This document shows, one piece after another, positions 21,642 to 35,400 of a DNA stretch of 64,000 nucleotides (positions within the stretch are counted from its first letter, which is position 1; each line of letters starts with the position of its first letter). Source of the DNA: Roridomyces roridus (lineage: Eukaryota > Basidiomycota > Agaricomycetes > Agaricales > Mycenaceae); NCBI GenBank assembly GCA_029378245.1, contig JARKIF010000026.1, forward strand, positions 310,001 to 374,000. The letters are read 5' to 3'. The translations under genes were made by a program, and so were the position numbers. The notes beneath the pieces are model-generated. The model made no database searches. It was not told the DNA's origin and was given only the letters and a program-made list of their open reading frames with translations.

Positions 21642-22049
21642 CGGTTGCGGTGTGATGTGGTGTGGTGCTATACCCGGAGAGGAAAGGAACGGACAGGTAC
21701 GGTAATTCATTTATAGATGGCGGGCATTAGTTTAGAGGGTGGGATTCGGTTTAGTTTGGAGTACATAGTAGTAGTAGTATTCGTTCTTTCGACGTTGTGC
21801 GTCGAGTAATTGCTAGATGTGATTCATCATGGACTTTGGAACAAGGATACGGACTGGGAAGCTTTTGCTTGCATGAATTTGTGTGGCGTTTGGGCTCTCT
21901 GTTCAAACTTCGTTACAGTAATGGGTTGAATTTTTGCTCAAATCCCAGAGGTCTAACTCCGAGTCACAATCTGTTTTCGGTTGGTTCTTTGGGATGAATG
22001 GCGCCAAACAGACGTACGACGGCATTTGAGCCTAAACAGACTACAGAAG

Positions 22050-23400
22050 AAAAAAAAACTTCGAGACCTTGGATGAGAACTGGGAGTCGAACCCGCGGAG
22101 TGCGTTGAAGCGTGCCTAGATACTCTTGTGCAGTCTAAAGAAACTGAAGATGCGTTCAAACTTTAACATCTGATTTATTTCTTCATCCTGTGTGTGTCCC
22201 ACAACGATTAGCCTTCAATAACGCCAGTCCTTGGCCCGAAAGTGCTTTGCTTTCTCAACTGTCCCTGCGAACTGATGATTTGCTCTTACAGGAAACGGAA
22301 ACCGCCGGGATACTCGACGGAATTTGAGGCTCGAGGACGCCGTTGAGGACGCCCGTACGAAAAAAAAAAGCGACCGACCACGGGCACATGCGATGTGGAG
22401 GGCGGGAGTCGAACCTGCCGAACGCGCGTTGGACGTTGAACATTGAAGGCCTTGTGAGTCATCTCCATCGACCACCCTGTTCCTATAACAATACAGTTCC
22501 GTCAAGAACTTGGTTTAGGCTCTTTGGCTCTCGGGATCCCATTCTAAATAAATGTCCCATTCCAGCCGACAATAAACAAGGATTCTGAACAAAAAAGACT
22601 CCTTTGCTGTGTGACTGAGGATGCGGACGCCGGGAGCCGAACCCAGCCGTCTGTTACCATCTGTTGCATTCTGGACTGAGGCGTCCAGAGCGATCTACAT
22701 ACTAGTACATAGTGCCAGTCCTGACTGACATGGACGACATAGGTTCCAATCCAGCACTTCAAGCCTGCCAGTGCTTTCCCAACTGTTCCTATGAGCGCTA
22801 TACGGTGCGCACTGCGGCGGCGCATGCGATCTCGTGGCAGTTGATCTTGACGGTTCTCGAGTCACACACTTACAACAGTATTTGAGCCGAAAACAGAACA
22901 AAAAAAGTCCGCATTTGAAAGCAAGGCCATTGCGGAACGCGCGTTGAAGCTTTGAAGGCTTTCCCAGTCATCTCCATCTGCCTAGACATCGATACTCTTG
23001 CCCAGTTCATAAGGCATCCATCGTTGGCCTTGAATCCCAATTCACCTAAATGACCCATGCGTCCTCTGCCATTTCAGCCGACAATACACAATGAACAAAA
23101 AAGACTCTCTTGGTCAGCGTTTGGTCAGCGTGTTCGGGAATGCGGACACCGGGAGTCGAGCCCGGCCGTCTGTTACGATCCGTTGCACTCTGGGCTGAGG
23201 CCTACTGCTGACACGTTCCGGAGGTTGTACAAAGGGCCTCTGCTTACAGGCAAACAGCAAGGTGTTGACTACTCGGATACTTCTAGCATGGAGGAGTCGA
23301 GGACAGCAGTGTCAAAAAGAAGGGCATGGATGGTGTTTGCAGAACTGAGGAGCCAGTTTCAAGCCTAGCCAAGCGGTGAGGTCAATATTCCGCCTGTTCA
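22050..23400 (-). repeat. tRNA-like (Pol III box-B) modules, - strand
   Basis: Four cores in reverse orientation lie at about 22085, 22400, 22625 and 23140 (on the + strand GGAGTCGAACC or GGAGCCGAACC). They belong to the same module types as the array at 16.1-19.1 kb. Runs of A on the + strand (22050, 22360, 22590, 22899, 23096) are T tracts on the strand of the modules, placed like Pol III terminators. The linker around 22745-22810 is the reverse complement of the linker at 17540-17610. Confidence 0.65.
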
Positions 23401-24519
23401 AGGCGGCGTCGGAAGTAGTACTTAGACGCGGAAGACGAGGGCGTTGATGTCGGCTAGATTCAAACTCAGCATGTTATCATGATCAACTTTGATTGATCGG
23501 TTACATACGGATTGTGTAATTGAGACCAACCGTCTTCGAGGATCACTCGGACTCGGAATGATACATCCCAAAAGAGTACAAGGCAAGGTTTATTTCGCAC
23601 TGTACCCGACCAAGTTGAAACAGGACAAGTCCGAATCGCATCCGAGGTCCGAATTATCACTCAAGGAAGCCCCTGTCTCACGAATTTCATCCAGATGGGT
23701 ATTTCATTTCGCAGTGGGCGTCCGACTTCGCGTGAGTCTTGAATTGTCAAGAATTCTGGGGTGTTTATGTGAACGTGAACGTGAATGTGAATTGTATTGA
23801 ATGTTACTGACTGTCCGACCGTCGCGATTCGCCCTGTTTCGCAGACTTCCGGGTGGGGCGCGGCGCGGCGTCGGACATTCGGGTGGAGCTTGGGAATGCT
23901 TGGTTGAAACATAGCCCGGGGAGGACCATGCTTGTCGGGATTTCTTTGTGGTACCAAGGTAGTACTAGTACTATAGTACTTCACACACAGAAGTCAGTTC
24001 TCAAGCTTCAAGCTTGGTGTCAAATATTTCACCCGCTGCTCGGCACCTTATTCCACATTCCACCTTGAACAATTATTAGACATACCCAGCATCGCGGTGC
24101 CGAGAGCGCCGCCGGATCCTGGCACCGGCCATGGCCACGCGTTGTTCGAAATTCGAATTTGCGCCACCGCCGCCGCCGCACGGCGATCTGCGAGAATGCA
24201 TGTATGTATAGTAGTCACCAAGCCGTAGGAGTCTCGTAACTCGTTCAATGTCGACGTCTATATTTAATGGCCCAGATGAGATGGCGACGGCCTTTCCCGA
24301 ATGCCGCACAATTCCGATTGCATTGCAACCGCTCCTGTCTGAATGTCCATGAGTCGTCCGGCATGGACGGGCTCGGTTGGGCACAGGGGGATCGGCGTCC
24401 GGTGTCACTGTTCGGGTTGTTGAACTTCGGCGGCGTTGTACACTAGCTGGAAGTAACCAGGAGATCTAGGGCAAATAATGTCGTACGTACATTTAATGAG
24501 TGGCCATGGGCTCCGCAAT
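23401..24519. other. Intergenic, nothing recognised
   Basis: Only chance frames. It contains a small CCG-repeat-like stretch near 24162. Confidence 0.5.
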
Positions 24520-25775
24520 TGAGAGTGGGCAATGTGGCGCTCAGAAGTCGGGAGAAGCTTGGACCGAGGTGATCTACATATGGGAGGTTCTTTAATTTAC
24601 TTGATAATTCTGTGGTGAGAAGGCTAGAGGTCTTCGAACCATTGAGCAGATCGACAAGCTACCGCTGTAGTAAAATCCCTGCTCCCGGTTCGATTCCGGG
24701 TGGGAGATGGAAAGGTCGTGACTCTCTGGCTAAAATTGTTCTTCCCTGGATGTCGGAAAAGAATGGGGTACTCGAGGTCAAGACCTAGCTCGGAGGTAAG
24801 CAGGAATTCAACCTCCGCGATGGTGATACAGATGACAATGTGGCGCCCAAAATTGGGAAGTGATCGCCTTCAACATTGCTTTGGTATGGGGCATGTGCTT
24901 TAAATTTGTTGAATATGCCATAGTCAACATGCTACTGACACTTTCAAGAGGTGTTGGCAAGCATTGTACACAGTACCACAGTGCCGGGCACGGGCACGGC
25001 AGCAGAGGCTACCATGCTAAAATTTCTGGTTCCCGGTTCGATTCCGCGGGCTTGAGATATATCGTGCCGGGTGATTTTTGTCTCTCTCTCTTTTTGGGCT
25101 GGAATACCTATTTCGGAGGTGTTCGGATCGTACCTGCATTATTGTACCAGACCTCTCTTGTTTCTTTTTGTCATCATATCCGGTTGTATGGGGTGAGCTG
25201 TGACGCTCCCAAGCTCCCACTCGTTGTCACTCATCCAAGGTCCTCGAAAAGCATAGGAGCATGATGGAACATCGTTCCAGACCGCATTCGAGATCCTTTG
25301 ATCATGAGACATCCTTGAGCAAACACTTCCCTCTGAGATTCGCGCAGATTCCATCCATCCAAAGCACTTGGTGTGTATCTACGCAGATCCCCCGCGCTGA
25401 AGCACTTCCGACAGACGCAATGACGCCTAGCTGGTCTACAAGACATGGATCGCAAAAGCTGTGCATGCAAACCTGCCGATCTCGATAGTAAACTTCGGCA
25501 AGGCTCAATTGGTGTGATCCCGACGACAGCCTCGGCCGGCATGCGTCTCAAGTGATGTCGCTGATCGGTTCCACGACTGCAGTGTGGCGCCCCAAAGCGG
25601 CGATCTCCCAGTAGACGTCAATAGCTTTGGTGGGAGCCTATATCAAGCATATACATACTCTATGCTTCAACTTTCAACATACTAGTGCCGCTTGAACGCA
25701 CCAATGAGACTACAGTAATGAATCCCTGTACTGCCTGGTTCGATTCCGGGCAGGAGATCAGCCCAGTGTGGGTTT
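24520..25775 (+). repeat. Three copies of another tRNA-like repeat family
   Basis: Box-B cores GGTTCGATTCCGGG or GGTTCGATTCCGCGGG occur at about 24687, 25036 and 25746. The first and last are followed by (G/C)(T/A)GGGAGA or CAGGAGA. Each is preceded, 150-200 bp upstream, by a TGTGGCGC or AATGTGGCGC motif (24533, 24838, 25581). The units are diverged, and no full cloverleaf can be drawn. They look like a second SINE-like or tRNA-pseudogene family. Confidence 0.5.
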
Positions 25776-27180
25776 TTTCCTTCTTGAGTGCGCCATTAGA
25801 GTAGGATCAAGTCCAAGGGGCAGCAATCAATTTTGAAGGACGAGAACACAGTGCCCATAAAGACAGAGAAAGTTGAGGACAATGAGAGTCCAGCAGCACC
25901 TTGATGGAGAGTTCAAAGTGGGCCAGTCAAGGAAAAGTGTGAGTTGTTGCCCGGAGAGTCACAGAAACGGATATTGGGAATTGGGATTCGGATGTGTGGT
26001 GGTTTGAAGCAAGAAGCGCGCAGCCGCTGTCAACGGAGCTGTCAACGGCTGGAGTTGGCGGGTTGCCGTTTCGCCGCCGTTAACCGTCGGTGAAAATCGC
26101 AACCCATCGGGATTCGGCCACCATCGGCCGGCGGAGAGAATACAGGAGATCCTTGTTAGAGGTTTACTAAAAGTAAGTTAGTAGTCCAAGATGTCATCAA
26201 ACAATGGACCCCCACTTTGGCGGAAAACGGGCCGATAAGACTGAGCTTAAAAATATTAAGACTCAGAATATATAGGTACACAACAGAGTGGCTCGTGTAG
26301 GCGAGTTGGAGGAAACATTATATAACCATTCATTCCGGTATTGTGACACCCAGAAAAGAGATGACCAGTGGACGGGTTGAACTCGTGCACGGATACCAGT
26401 ATGATCGAGAACTGATCAAGTTGAGATCATGATCATGGAAGGTGGTGGAGTCACTGCAGGCGATCAGAGCGATGATTGTGTCTGACAGAATCTGCCAGGA
26501 GTAAGCCTTGAATGACAATGACGGCTGACCGAGGTTATTTATGGACCAGGGTCGAGAGCTACTGTCATATCGGGGCTGGCTCAGCAAAAGAGTGTAATGA
26601 AACAACAGAATCAACTTACCAGGCCAATCGGCACAAGTGCCAAGACGGCATAGCGGCCGATCAAACGGGCCAAGCAGCAATATGAGCAACAGGGTTCGAG
26701 GGGATGTAATACAGGTGATAGGACACCTAGGGTTATGGGGACAGTACGGAACAAGTACAGAAAAGGGACCAGCAGGCGCATAATAGTAGTTATATCATCT
26801 GATCAGTAGGGAGTAGTATATAAGGCCTGTAGATCCCACCCTTGCAGCATTGCATTGTACGTAAGGAGAGTCACGAGTATAGATTCGCGAAAGTTCGAAA
26901 AATGATATTCGCATTTGTACAAGTATTGATGGCAAATATTGTAGATTGTATTTTCATTCAGTTAGCATGATTGCTCTTTTGTGGTGCAGAATCAACAAAA
27001 TACTAGCTTTAGAAGGTGTAATCTCAATCTCAATGACTTGGCTAAGAGTTGACTGAGAACTGGTGTTTCTCAAGTCATCAATCATTCAATCAAGTGTCTA
27101 TCAAAGGTCAATGCAAGCGTTCACAGGCAGTGAACACATCATTGACTGATTTTGAATCAAACTGTTAGGTGTCAGCGTGC
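25776..27180. other. CpG-poor stretch, possible remnant of an LTR element
   Basis: No gene. CG dinucleotides are scarce and the DNA is AT-rich. A promoter-like TATATAAG occurs at 26817-26824, and TGTGACACCC at 26340 could be an LTR-like start, but I found no matching second LTR, primer site or coding remnant. The family is therefore not claimed. Confidence 0.35.
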
Positions 27181-30100
27181 TGGCTGCGTGCTAGTCGAGG
27201 ATTGTGTGTGTGTTGTGTTTTAGTGTGTGGTGGAAGTTGTATGGCTTCGCGGTCTTCTAGGACATTACCTACTCGAGCTATCTACTATACACTAGTGTGT
27301 CAAGACGTGGTCAATGCACAAGATGAAAAGGAGTACGCCACAGGTAGACCGGAAACTGAATCAAACGGTGCAAAGGGGATAAAGATAATTGCTACTCGAG
27401 GGAAGGCTCAAACGAGAGCTACATGAGCTAAGTACATGAGCCCATTTAAAAAACCGACCAAAAAGAAATGTTTACGTCTCAGGCGCATCATCAGGCGCTC
27501 GTGTTTGGCGGTGTTGCTAACTGCTCTTGCTCCTGACGCCCATCATCTCTGCGATATCTCCGGGCCAGGCGATTCCAGGGCCATCCCACGACTCGCCGGA
27601 CATCTAGTACGGCACACCGTCAGCCTTATCGCTGCGAAATCTCCTGGAAACCGACTCTCACGACAACTTAAAATAATAAAATAATCCCACTTGCCGACAC
27701 GCGTCATCTCTGCTCTCCTGATAGAAGGAAGGACACTCGGTGCGCAAAAGAAGATGGCATCCCGAGCAGGCCTCACTGTCTACACGTTCCACCGCACTTC
27801 TTCCGCGACGGGATAGAAGGAATCTATCCGATATAGCAACCAGCCCGCCTCGAGCTCGCTTGTACCTTGTCGGCGCCTTTCCTCCGCCATCGCTTCTGGG
27901 AAGACTGAAAACTCTCGCCAGGTGATATGTAACGCCACCTTGCTGCAATCCACCTCTCTTCTGACGTTGGGGTACCATTGGCGCGCTCCCACTAGTTAGC
28001 CTCATTTCCGATGCCTGGCTCCTGGAGGATTCAAGGGGAACCCGATAGACTGGCTGTGTCTCAGGACTCATTGCCTTTCTTTCATTTCCTATCGACCTTT
28101 CTGATTCTTCCCCTCATACACGATTGGCGTAGCGTGACGGCAAGGAACTATCAGTGTACAGGTACACTCACTTTGTCTCGGTTGAAAACTGTTACATACT
28201 CGTTGACTCGGACATCGCGACGCCTGGCCGGTCGTACATAATCGAAGAAATGGTGAACGTGTCCTCGCCCACACACCCAAATTACCCATACCCTTCGCCC
28301 AGCTCTTACCCACTGTCACCCATACCTGGCTCGAGGTAGACTGTAACCTCGAGCAATCTCGTCCTTGCGCGTGCATTCCAGGTGCAACGATGACTCATAT
28401 TAATCAACTGCGACGTCGAACCGGCCCTCGATCCAGACCCCTATTCGCCTCGCCTCCACACAGGATTGATTGCGATATCCATTCTTCCGTTGCCTCCGTC
28501 CTTCTTTCCTTCGAGGAAACATTACTCCCCGGTACCGGTCAATTTCAATTTCAAGGTCGAACGTGTGTTTACTGGCCTCATTCGTCGCCGGCACCCACAG
28601 AGTGTTCATTTCTGGAGACTGGCAGTCTGACGCTCGCTCACTATCTGTAGCCCTTACATGCGTTCTTGTCGTCCCGCAGAACCATCCCGTATTCACCCCT
28701 TCAGGGCAAGGTCGTACGATGTGCAAGCCGGTAACGTGAGTTTTCAATCGCAGCTCATTCAATAGTCTCTCTTCCACCCGAAGTCGAACTAGTCATTATT
28801 GGCTCATCTGGGGAACTGGATCTGGCTTCGCCACGCCTACCCCCCTCACCACCGACTTCTCCGACAGTTGCTATCTGGATCTGCCTCCTCTCCGTCTAGA
28901 TTGTGCAAAACGTGAAAAACAGCCAAGTTCCAACTATACCATACGGCCGGGCCCGTCTCAGTTTGGCATCTCGTTTCGGCCCCAGCTCCAGACTCCGTGC
29001 CCAAGTACAGAAAATACACCGCTGACTGTGGTACTGAAATTTCTCGTCTGCCCGTGGATGTATTCAGTTAATCATCTCCGTCCGTTGAAACACGTCGGCT
29101 CAGGCATCCAGTCCCTCAAGCGCCCGCCCGAGCGTGAATCCAGATCACCGTCGCGTCGCTGTGGACTCTCGCAACAACACAACAAAATCCTTCAATTCAA
29201 AAAAAATCCAACGGCGATTTCGAGCCACGTTCTCGGGTCATCGGATATGCACAGCACTTGAAATTGAAAACATCCCATCGTTAAGCGACGCCTCGCTAGA
29301 CGCAAGCTGACTTTCAAACGTTAGCGTTTCGCACCCTCCGTCTTCCTTTGGTCCGAACGTCTGGAGCCCAATATCCCCGTGCCTGTACCCCACAACGACC
29401 GCGAAAATGAATTATTTGTGGCGTGACGTTGACTTGTTGATATTGGAGTCTCTTTTTGCCGCCTTTCAAATTACCACCATGATGCACCGTGGCCCGCGGA
29501 GTGATCTTGACGTTGAATTCTCGACGTCCCCGGGCTTTCCAGCGGACGAGCGTTGAGCGCCGAGCCGTTATGCAGTCTCCTCTGGCGCTGTCAGCAGGTT
29601 CCGCGATGACATTTCCGACATGCACTCCGAAAGCACCGAGACTCCGTGGCCGATGCTCAAAGCAATTCAATCGCGGAGAGCAGTACTTGGAGTTGCTTGG
29701 ATTTCAATTAAATCAATCTCGAATCTGGCTGGAGTCTACGTAGGCTACTGGATCATCTTCTCGCGCCCTAGTTCCCGCCGACGTGGCCATAGTGTGCGAC
29801 AGCGGCCGCTGCATACCACCGATTCTGCTTGCCGAGTCAATTGGAAGTTCAGTCGCGAGAAACGGGAACGCGGAATTGAATTGAATGGTCACTTGGGAAC
29901 TGTGGGAACTGCGGCGTAGACCATCGACGTTTTCGATCCGGAGGAAGACGGGTAGAGCGGCTGGTTCATTCAATCTAACGCAGATCATCCATCTCTCTCC
30001 GTTTTATGATCGTCATTGAAATTGGTGAGGGCCAACCGGGACGGCCTCCCGCACCGACGTCCACGTCCATCCACGTCCTGCGTACGTACGGAACAATGTG

Positions 30101-30714
30101 GCTAGCCCGCAATGGGCACTGGAACCGGACTCGAGTTCCTCCGCCGAAAAGAGACGTTTATGTAGAGCGCCCACAGATGATGGTTGATGGTTCAACTAGT
30201 AGCACGGCGATTGATTTGCCATGCCCGCGCGAGCCAATTGGAATTCCCTGGGCGAAAGCCAATGCCGAACGGCGTTTACTCGATACGACGCGGAAGCGGT
30301 TGTTCGTGAAATATGTGGCATGTACATTTGTTCCGCGTCTATTCAATGATTCGGGCACTAGTGAGGTGCGTAGGTATGGGGAGGAGTGGAACTGTTCCAG
30401 AATCCCGAGATCTGAGACCCATAGACAGAGTTACGGAGTTACCGACGGGTGGCGTGAAAATGAGTTTGAACGAAGGTTACATAGGTACCTGGGGTAGCAC
30501 TGAAAGTAACGAAATCCCTCACGTCCCAATTGAATCCAGACGAAATACCAAGTGAACTGGGCTGTCAGCGGTACAAGCCGCATTGATGTGCTCGTCAAAT
30601 TTGAAATATCATTGATCAACTGCCGAGTTCATGAATCTGAATCCAAACTAGAGAGTGATACCGGCCAGACTATGTTGGTTTCCAGAGGAGGTACAAGAGA
30701 TAAATCCGTCAACT
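27181..30714. other. Gene-poor stretch, nothing supported
   Basis: Frames of up to about 160 residues are present (for example 30006-30497) but have no recognisable domain, bias or splice structure. I see no repeats above background. Confidence 0.5.
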
Positions 30715-32489
30715 TCAAGCACGCTTGCGTTTCTTCAAGCAGTCGGGCTTATGATCCGCCCAGTGCACCTTCTGACACTCGCTGCTGCAATATGCCGTCC
30801 ACCCACACGCAGCACACTGCCTCGGCTTGGCTCCCCACTTCTCCAACCTCTGCTCCACTGCGGGATCCCTCACACCACGCACACGTTGCTCCCTCAACGC
30901 CTCCAACGCCTTACGCTCCGGACACGCCTCCCCATTACTACACCCGTAATATTCCAAACAGTCCCATTTACCCGAAATCGTCATGTTGGACCAGGAGTAT
31001 CGCCTGTTTACGCTGCGCGGCATGTTGATGTACGAGTCGAGGAGCCGTCGCCAGTCGGCGGGGGTCCGCATTTCGAGGCCGTCCCGTTTTATTTGGCGTT
31101 CGATGTAGTGGAATACGATGGGGTCGCGGCTTTTTTCGGCCTTGGCGCCTTTGTGGAAGGGAGCGAGGCCGTAGTGCTTGTACATCTTGAAGAGCGCATC
31201 GATGAGGATAGGGTCGCTCTAAGTCGAACTCTGGAGTGAGTACATAAGTTGAGGCGCAAAGAGACTGACTGACCGCAAAACCGTCGCCTTCGTGAGTGAG
31301 TTTGAACTGAATTTCCCGGGTGACGTGACGGAGAGACGTGGGTGTTTGGTTCTTCCACGCCGCGTCGGGAAGTTTCTCCAGTATCTCTCCACAGAGAACC
31401 TGGCCGCTGCTATTCACCTGGCAGAGCGATTTAGCTAATATGCCGAAAAAGATAAGAACACGCACCCAATCACCAAACAAGGCGCCCAGCCCGCCTGCCT
31501 GGCAGAATTTGACGAGTGCAGTAGTCGTCCAGTATATCGGGCGCATGGCGTCGGTCAAGGGATCGCCGATGGCGTCGCGTAGCGTGGGGCTCGTGGACCA
31601 GTGTACGAGACGCTTCGTAGCCTTGGCCGCCCAACGTTTCTCGTCAGCATCGCTGTCATCCTTCTCGTTCAAAAAGAAGGCCACGGCGAGGTCGCCCATG
31701 AACCAAGCCATTGTGTGCGCAGCAAGGTCCGCCTCTGCAGCCCTCTCTAGCTTCGACGACGCCACACGGTCTGCGTCCTCCGACTCGGGATCTGCTTCGA
31801 CTATCTTCTCGACTTGGATGGCTGCTACGCGGAAGGCTCCGACGTCGAGCTCCTCGTCCAGGAGAAAGGACTCCAATTCCTTTCCGCCACCGGCCATGAC
31901 GGCGCGTAGACGAGGCGGATCGAGCAGGAGACAGAGGCCTACTTGGTGAAGCGTGATGCCGACGTCGAAAATCGTTTCCCAGTCACAGAAGACCAAGTCA
32001 TCGTCCGCCTGCCGGGCGACGATGAAATTGTAATAAACGCGGAGGAGGTGGCGGACGCGTTTGAGTAAATACGCGAGCTTGAACGCGAAATAAACTGGCA
32101 TGAACTAAGTTGGGATGTACGATGCTACTCACCTTTGAGAAATCCGCCGATTTCCTGCCTGGAGTGTACTCTTTGCGGACGATCCGCTCAATGGCCCTAA
32201 TGCAATGCATCATGCCGGTCGGAATGGGAGGGTTGCATAACGGGGCAAAGCCCTTGGCCATGTGGGAGCCGGTGGTGAGTGCCATGAGCTTCATACCCGC
32301 GCGCGCGAATTCACACCGTTCTTGAATCCGCTGATCCAGAGTGCCAGAGTCCCCGCGCTTTCTGGACGCGCTGACGATTTCGGGCATGATTTTCTCGCCC
32401 GCGTCGGCGATTTCCTTGAGTTCCGACCAGAAGTTGTCGTCGAGGAGCGTGTCTTTGATGTCCTGTGGTATGGCGAGTGGCCGCGGCAT
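30715..32489 (-). CDS. MYND-type zinc finger protein (3 exons)
   Basis: Exon 1 is 32133-32489, exon 2 31274 to 32077 (or 32104), exon 3 30715-31218. The N-terminus is MPRPLAIPQDIKDTLLDD. The long middle part is helical, with LFGDWVRVLIFFGIL as its most hydrophobic block. At the C-terminus the MYND finger is CAACGWTAYC followed by SSECQKVHWADHKPDC, with all Cys/His zinc ligands present; an additional Cys-containing loop (CLEYYGCSNGEAC) precedes it. The protein has 554-563 residues. MYND fingers bind proline-rich partner proteins; this architecture, helices and then a C-terminal MYND, is very common and uncharacterised in Agaricomycetes. The first intron is either 28 bp (TTAG acceptor) or, more likely, 55 bp (CAAG acceptor); both keep the frame. 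The ATG at 32489 is the first in the frame. Confidence 0.85.
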
Positions 32490-35400
32490 TTGGTGAAGAG
32501 AAAAAATTGAAGTGGCGGATCAATTGATGGTGCACACGTGATGTGCGATCCCCACTTGGCTTCAGCGCCCGTCATCCACAGCGCTCAGCATCCATCCACT
32601 GGTCTGTTTGCGAAGCTCTCAGCCAGAGTCCACACATCCAGACAACTTCCAGAGCGCCACTTTCGTCAAGGACTTCTGTGGCTTGATCACGCATCTCCGG
32701 GCGTTTAGAAGAAGAGCCTTTAAATTTGCGCAAAAGACAATTAATGGTGCATACTCTCGCCCGTTCCGATGGTTCCCCGACGGGGGCCGCTGGCCATGGG
32801 ATCTCTCTGAGCCGATATGGGCAACAACCCCGCCCCGTGTATCCTCCGTCCGCTTATCGAGGAGCTAGCTGATCTTCTGAGATGCAAAAATTTGAAGAAC
32901 GCCGTCCACTCTTCTCGCGCGCCAGTCGTGCGAGAAGGCGCGAGATATACTAGGCTGTTTCAGAGCTATAACGGCTTGACATTACTTGTTCTTCTTGTGC
33001 TTTCACAAAGACGGCTCAAGATCTATCGTGCCCTTGTCACCCCAAAGGATTGACAAGGCTCTCCACTGACATCACAAAGCCGCTCTCTACTCGTCACACT
33101 ATCTCCTTTTTCACCCTCGCCTCAAAGACGCTGGCTGTTTTTTCGGACAATAGGACCGACCAACAAAGGCAGCTAGCTTCTTATCTTCCACGAGGACTGG
33201 CCAGGCGGAGCTTCAAGGCAACAACAATACAAGGTGAACGTGTTCTGCCGCGCCTTCGAGTGGATTTTTGATCTCGGTATCGGAATTCGGATGCCTGCCC
33301 GCAACCAACCGCCCACCTACTTACAACCAGCCTATTGGCAAAGTGAGGCCTAGTGAGGCTGCAAAATATGATCTGTCTCGGAGTCCCTGCCCGAGATAAT
33401 TGACCGTTTTCCCAGCTTCATCCCCGATATTCCGGTATTGGAAGCCCTTGCTCTGGCACACAAATTCTGAACAAAGAAGACAAGATGCTGACTCCCATCC
33501 TCCGCGTGTAGGTGGGTATGCGTCCGATAATCTCATCTCACTCCGAGACTTCGAATTCTCGATGTCTGAGTTACTTCTCTGGCCATGGGGCCTGGATTTT
33601 TAATTCTTATCTAGAAGCTCACACACGGACCGGATAACTCTGAGACCGCCGTGGGCTCAAAATCAGGTTGAAGCTTCGCTCCGTCTTCCGCCCACCCTCG
33701 TGGTTGCTTCAGGCTAGCGAGCCGGACTCGAGAACGACTGTTCCGTGTTCCAGTACCATTCACAGGATCTCATTGTCGACTACAGCTCCTGTGTGTCCCA
33801 TGAAACACCGCGTCTATCCCAAAACCTTGGGGGAACCAAAGGACCCCACTAAACGGCGCATCTCGAACGACGTGGGAGATACTCCGTGTGTGCACGATCT
33901 GTTCCACGACCACAGCAGTACACAGTTAGTCCCACTGCCATGTCAAAATCGCCTTCTTCCCGGGTGGGTTCCTGGTCTAGACGTGTCGATTGTAGAAATG
34001 TACCTTCAACCAGCGCCCCCCGTCCGGACTCATTAATCATATGCATGTCCAGCTCTACTTACCTGTGCCCATGCCCGTGGCCGAATGGCCGCCGAATCAA
34101 CGCACCCACCTGCCGCGCCACGAAGCCAGACGTATATCATGCCTAGGCGAGCGCCACGACCGATCATTTTTTCAGTCGCGTGACTGCGATTTTTGAACGG
34201 CGACTTGGCGGTGTTAAGCTTCGCGCTTCGCGAACTCGGAGCCAGGTTCTCGGGTTTAACAATTTCACAACAACAACAGATTCGAAGTAGCGAGGACTCC
34301 GAGGAGCGCCCACCGTTAAAATACAAGCAGGCATCAATCAGAGAGTAATAAGTATCAAATCTGCATTTTCTCTTCCCCGTATGCGGATGCGTTGTCGTAA
34401 GGAATATATTACAATAAACGGCCAGCAAGTGAGCTCCGAACCGAGTACATGCTGTCCGCGCTCCCTCGATTCCCGGTGCGCCCAGAGAGTCCAATTAAGA
34501 TGCCGACGTCCAGTCGTGTGCTGTGGTTGAACGAACCTCTACCGGCCGGCGAACGTGTGTGCCTCCGAGTCGGGGCGCCGCGCGTATACAAGGTGAATAT
34601 CAAAACGACGTCGTTTAAGCGATTTGGAATCGCGGAGAACGGCTCGGGTTGGAATATTGCCATATGCATAATTGAATATGAAATGGCTGGTTCTCTCAGA
34701 TGACACAACCTTCTGGGCGCGCGGGTGGGCGGTGAAGTAAGTGACGTGGATATCCACACAGAATATTCTCGGTTCGTACATGTCATATGGGAACCTGCTA
34801 ACGATGCGCCCCACTGGCAACCCGCTCAATGGGCTGGTGAAGTTGGAATGCTTCTGTGGATTAATTTTGAGCCGCTGTTGTAAGCTCAGCTCGCGGCAAT
34901 CATGGAAGTCACGACCCCGCTTTGGTTGCCTGATGCTGTATTCAACAAAAAAAAATCGGCGAGTGGCGAGCCATTTTCCTGGATATATGAGTCCACTGAT
35001 TGTTTGAATTCCTAGCCTAGAAGCACGACGCCGAATTTCTTGCCGTCCCGCGGGGCCGCCCTTCCTCCGCAAGTTGAGTTCCCGAAGCATCTTCGAATTC
35101 CATCTTACCCGGGTCCCAGCAAAGTTCAAACACAGCAGCAGTATTTTCAGTAGTGGTACTAGCCACTTTCGACTCTGGTTTATTTGTCCCGCCCGACTTG
35201 TTTCACATGATTCCGCCGCTCACACTTCCACGTACGTTTATTCCACTTTTTTGTCACCCGGTGGCGGACAGCTTGGTCTCACAATTGATTATCTACATAG
35301 CGAGCCGGACACACACACGTTGGATGGTTAAACAAGAGGAGTGGATTTGAATCCCGCCGTCCGAGTCGGTCACTGCGGTTCCGGGTTCGTTTCAAGCTTC

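Noticed and set aside
26340..26900. Solo LTR with TATA box
   Set aside because: Promoter-like elements are present, but no second LTR, target duplication or TG...CA pair could be fixed, so no mobile-element call was made.
30006..30497. 163-residue open frame on the + strand
   Set aside because: No motif or conserved pattern; probably fortuitous.
30966..32101. Long - strand frame read straight through to 30968
   Set aside because: Its last part after 31274 is intron and then the wrong frame; splicing to the MYND exon explains it better.
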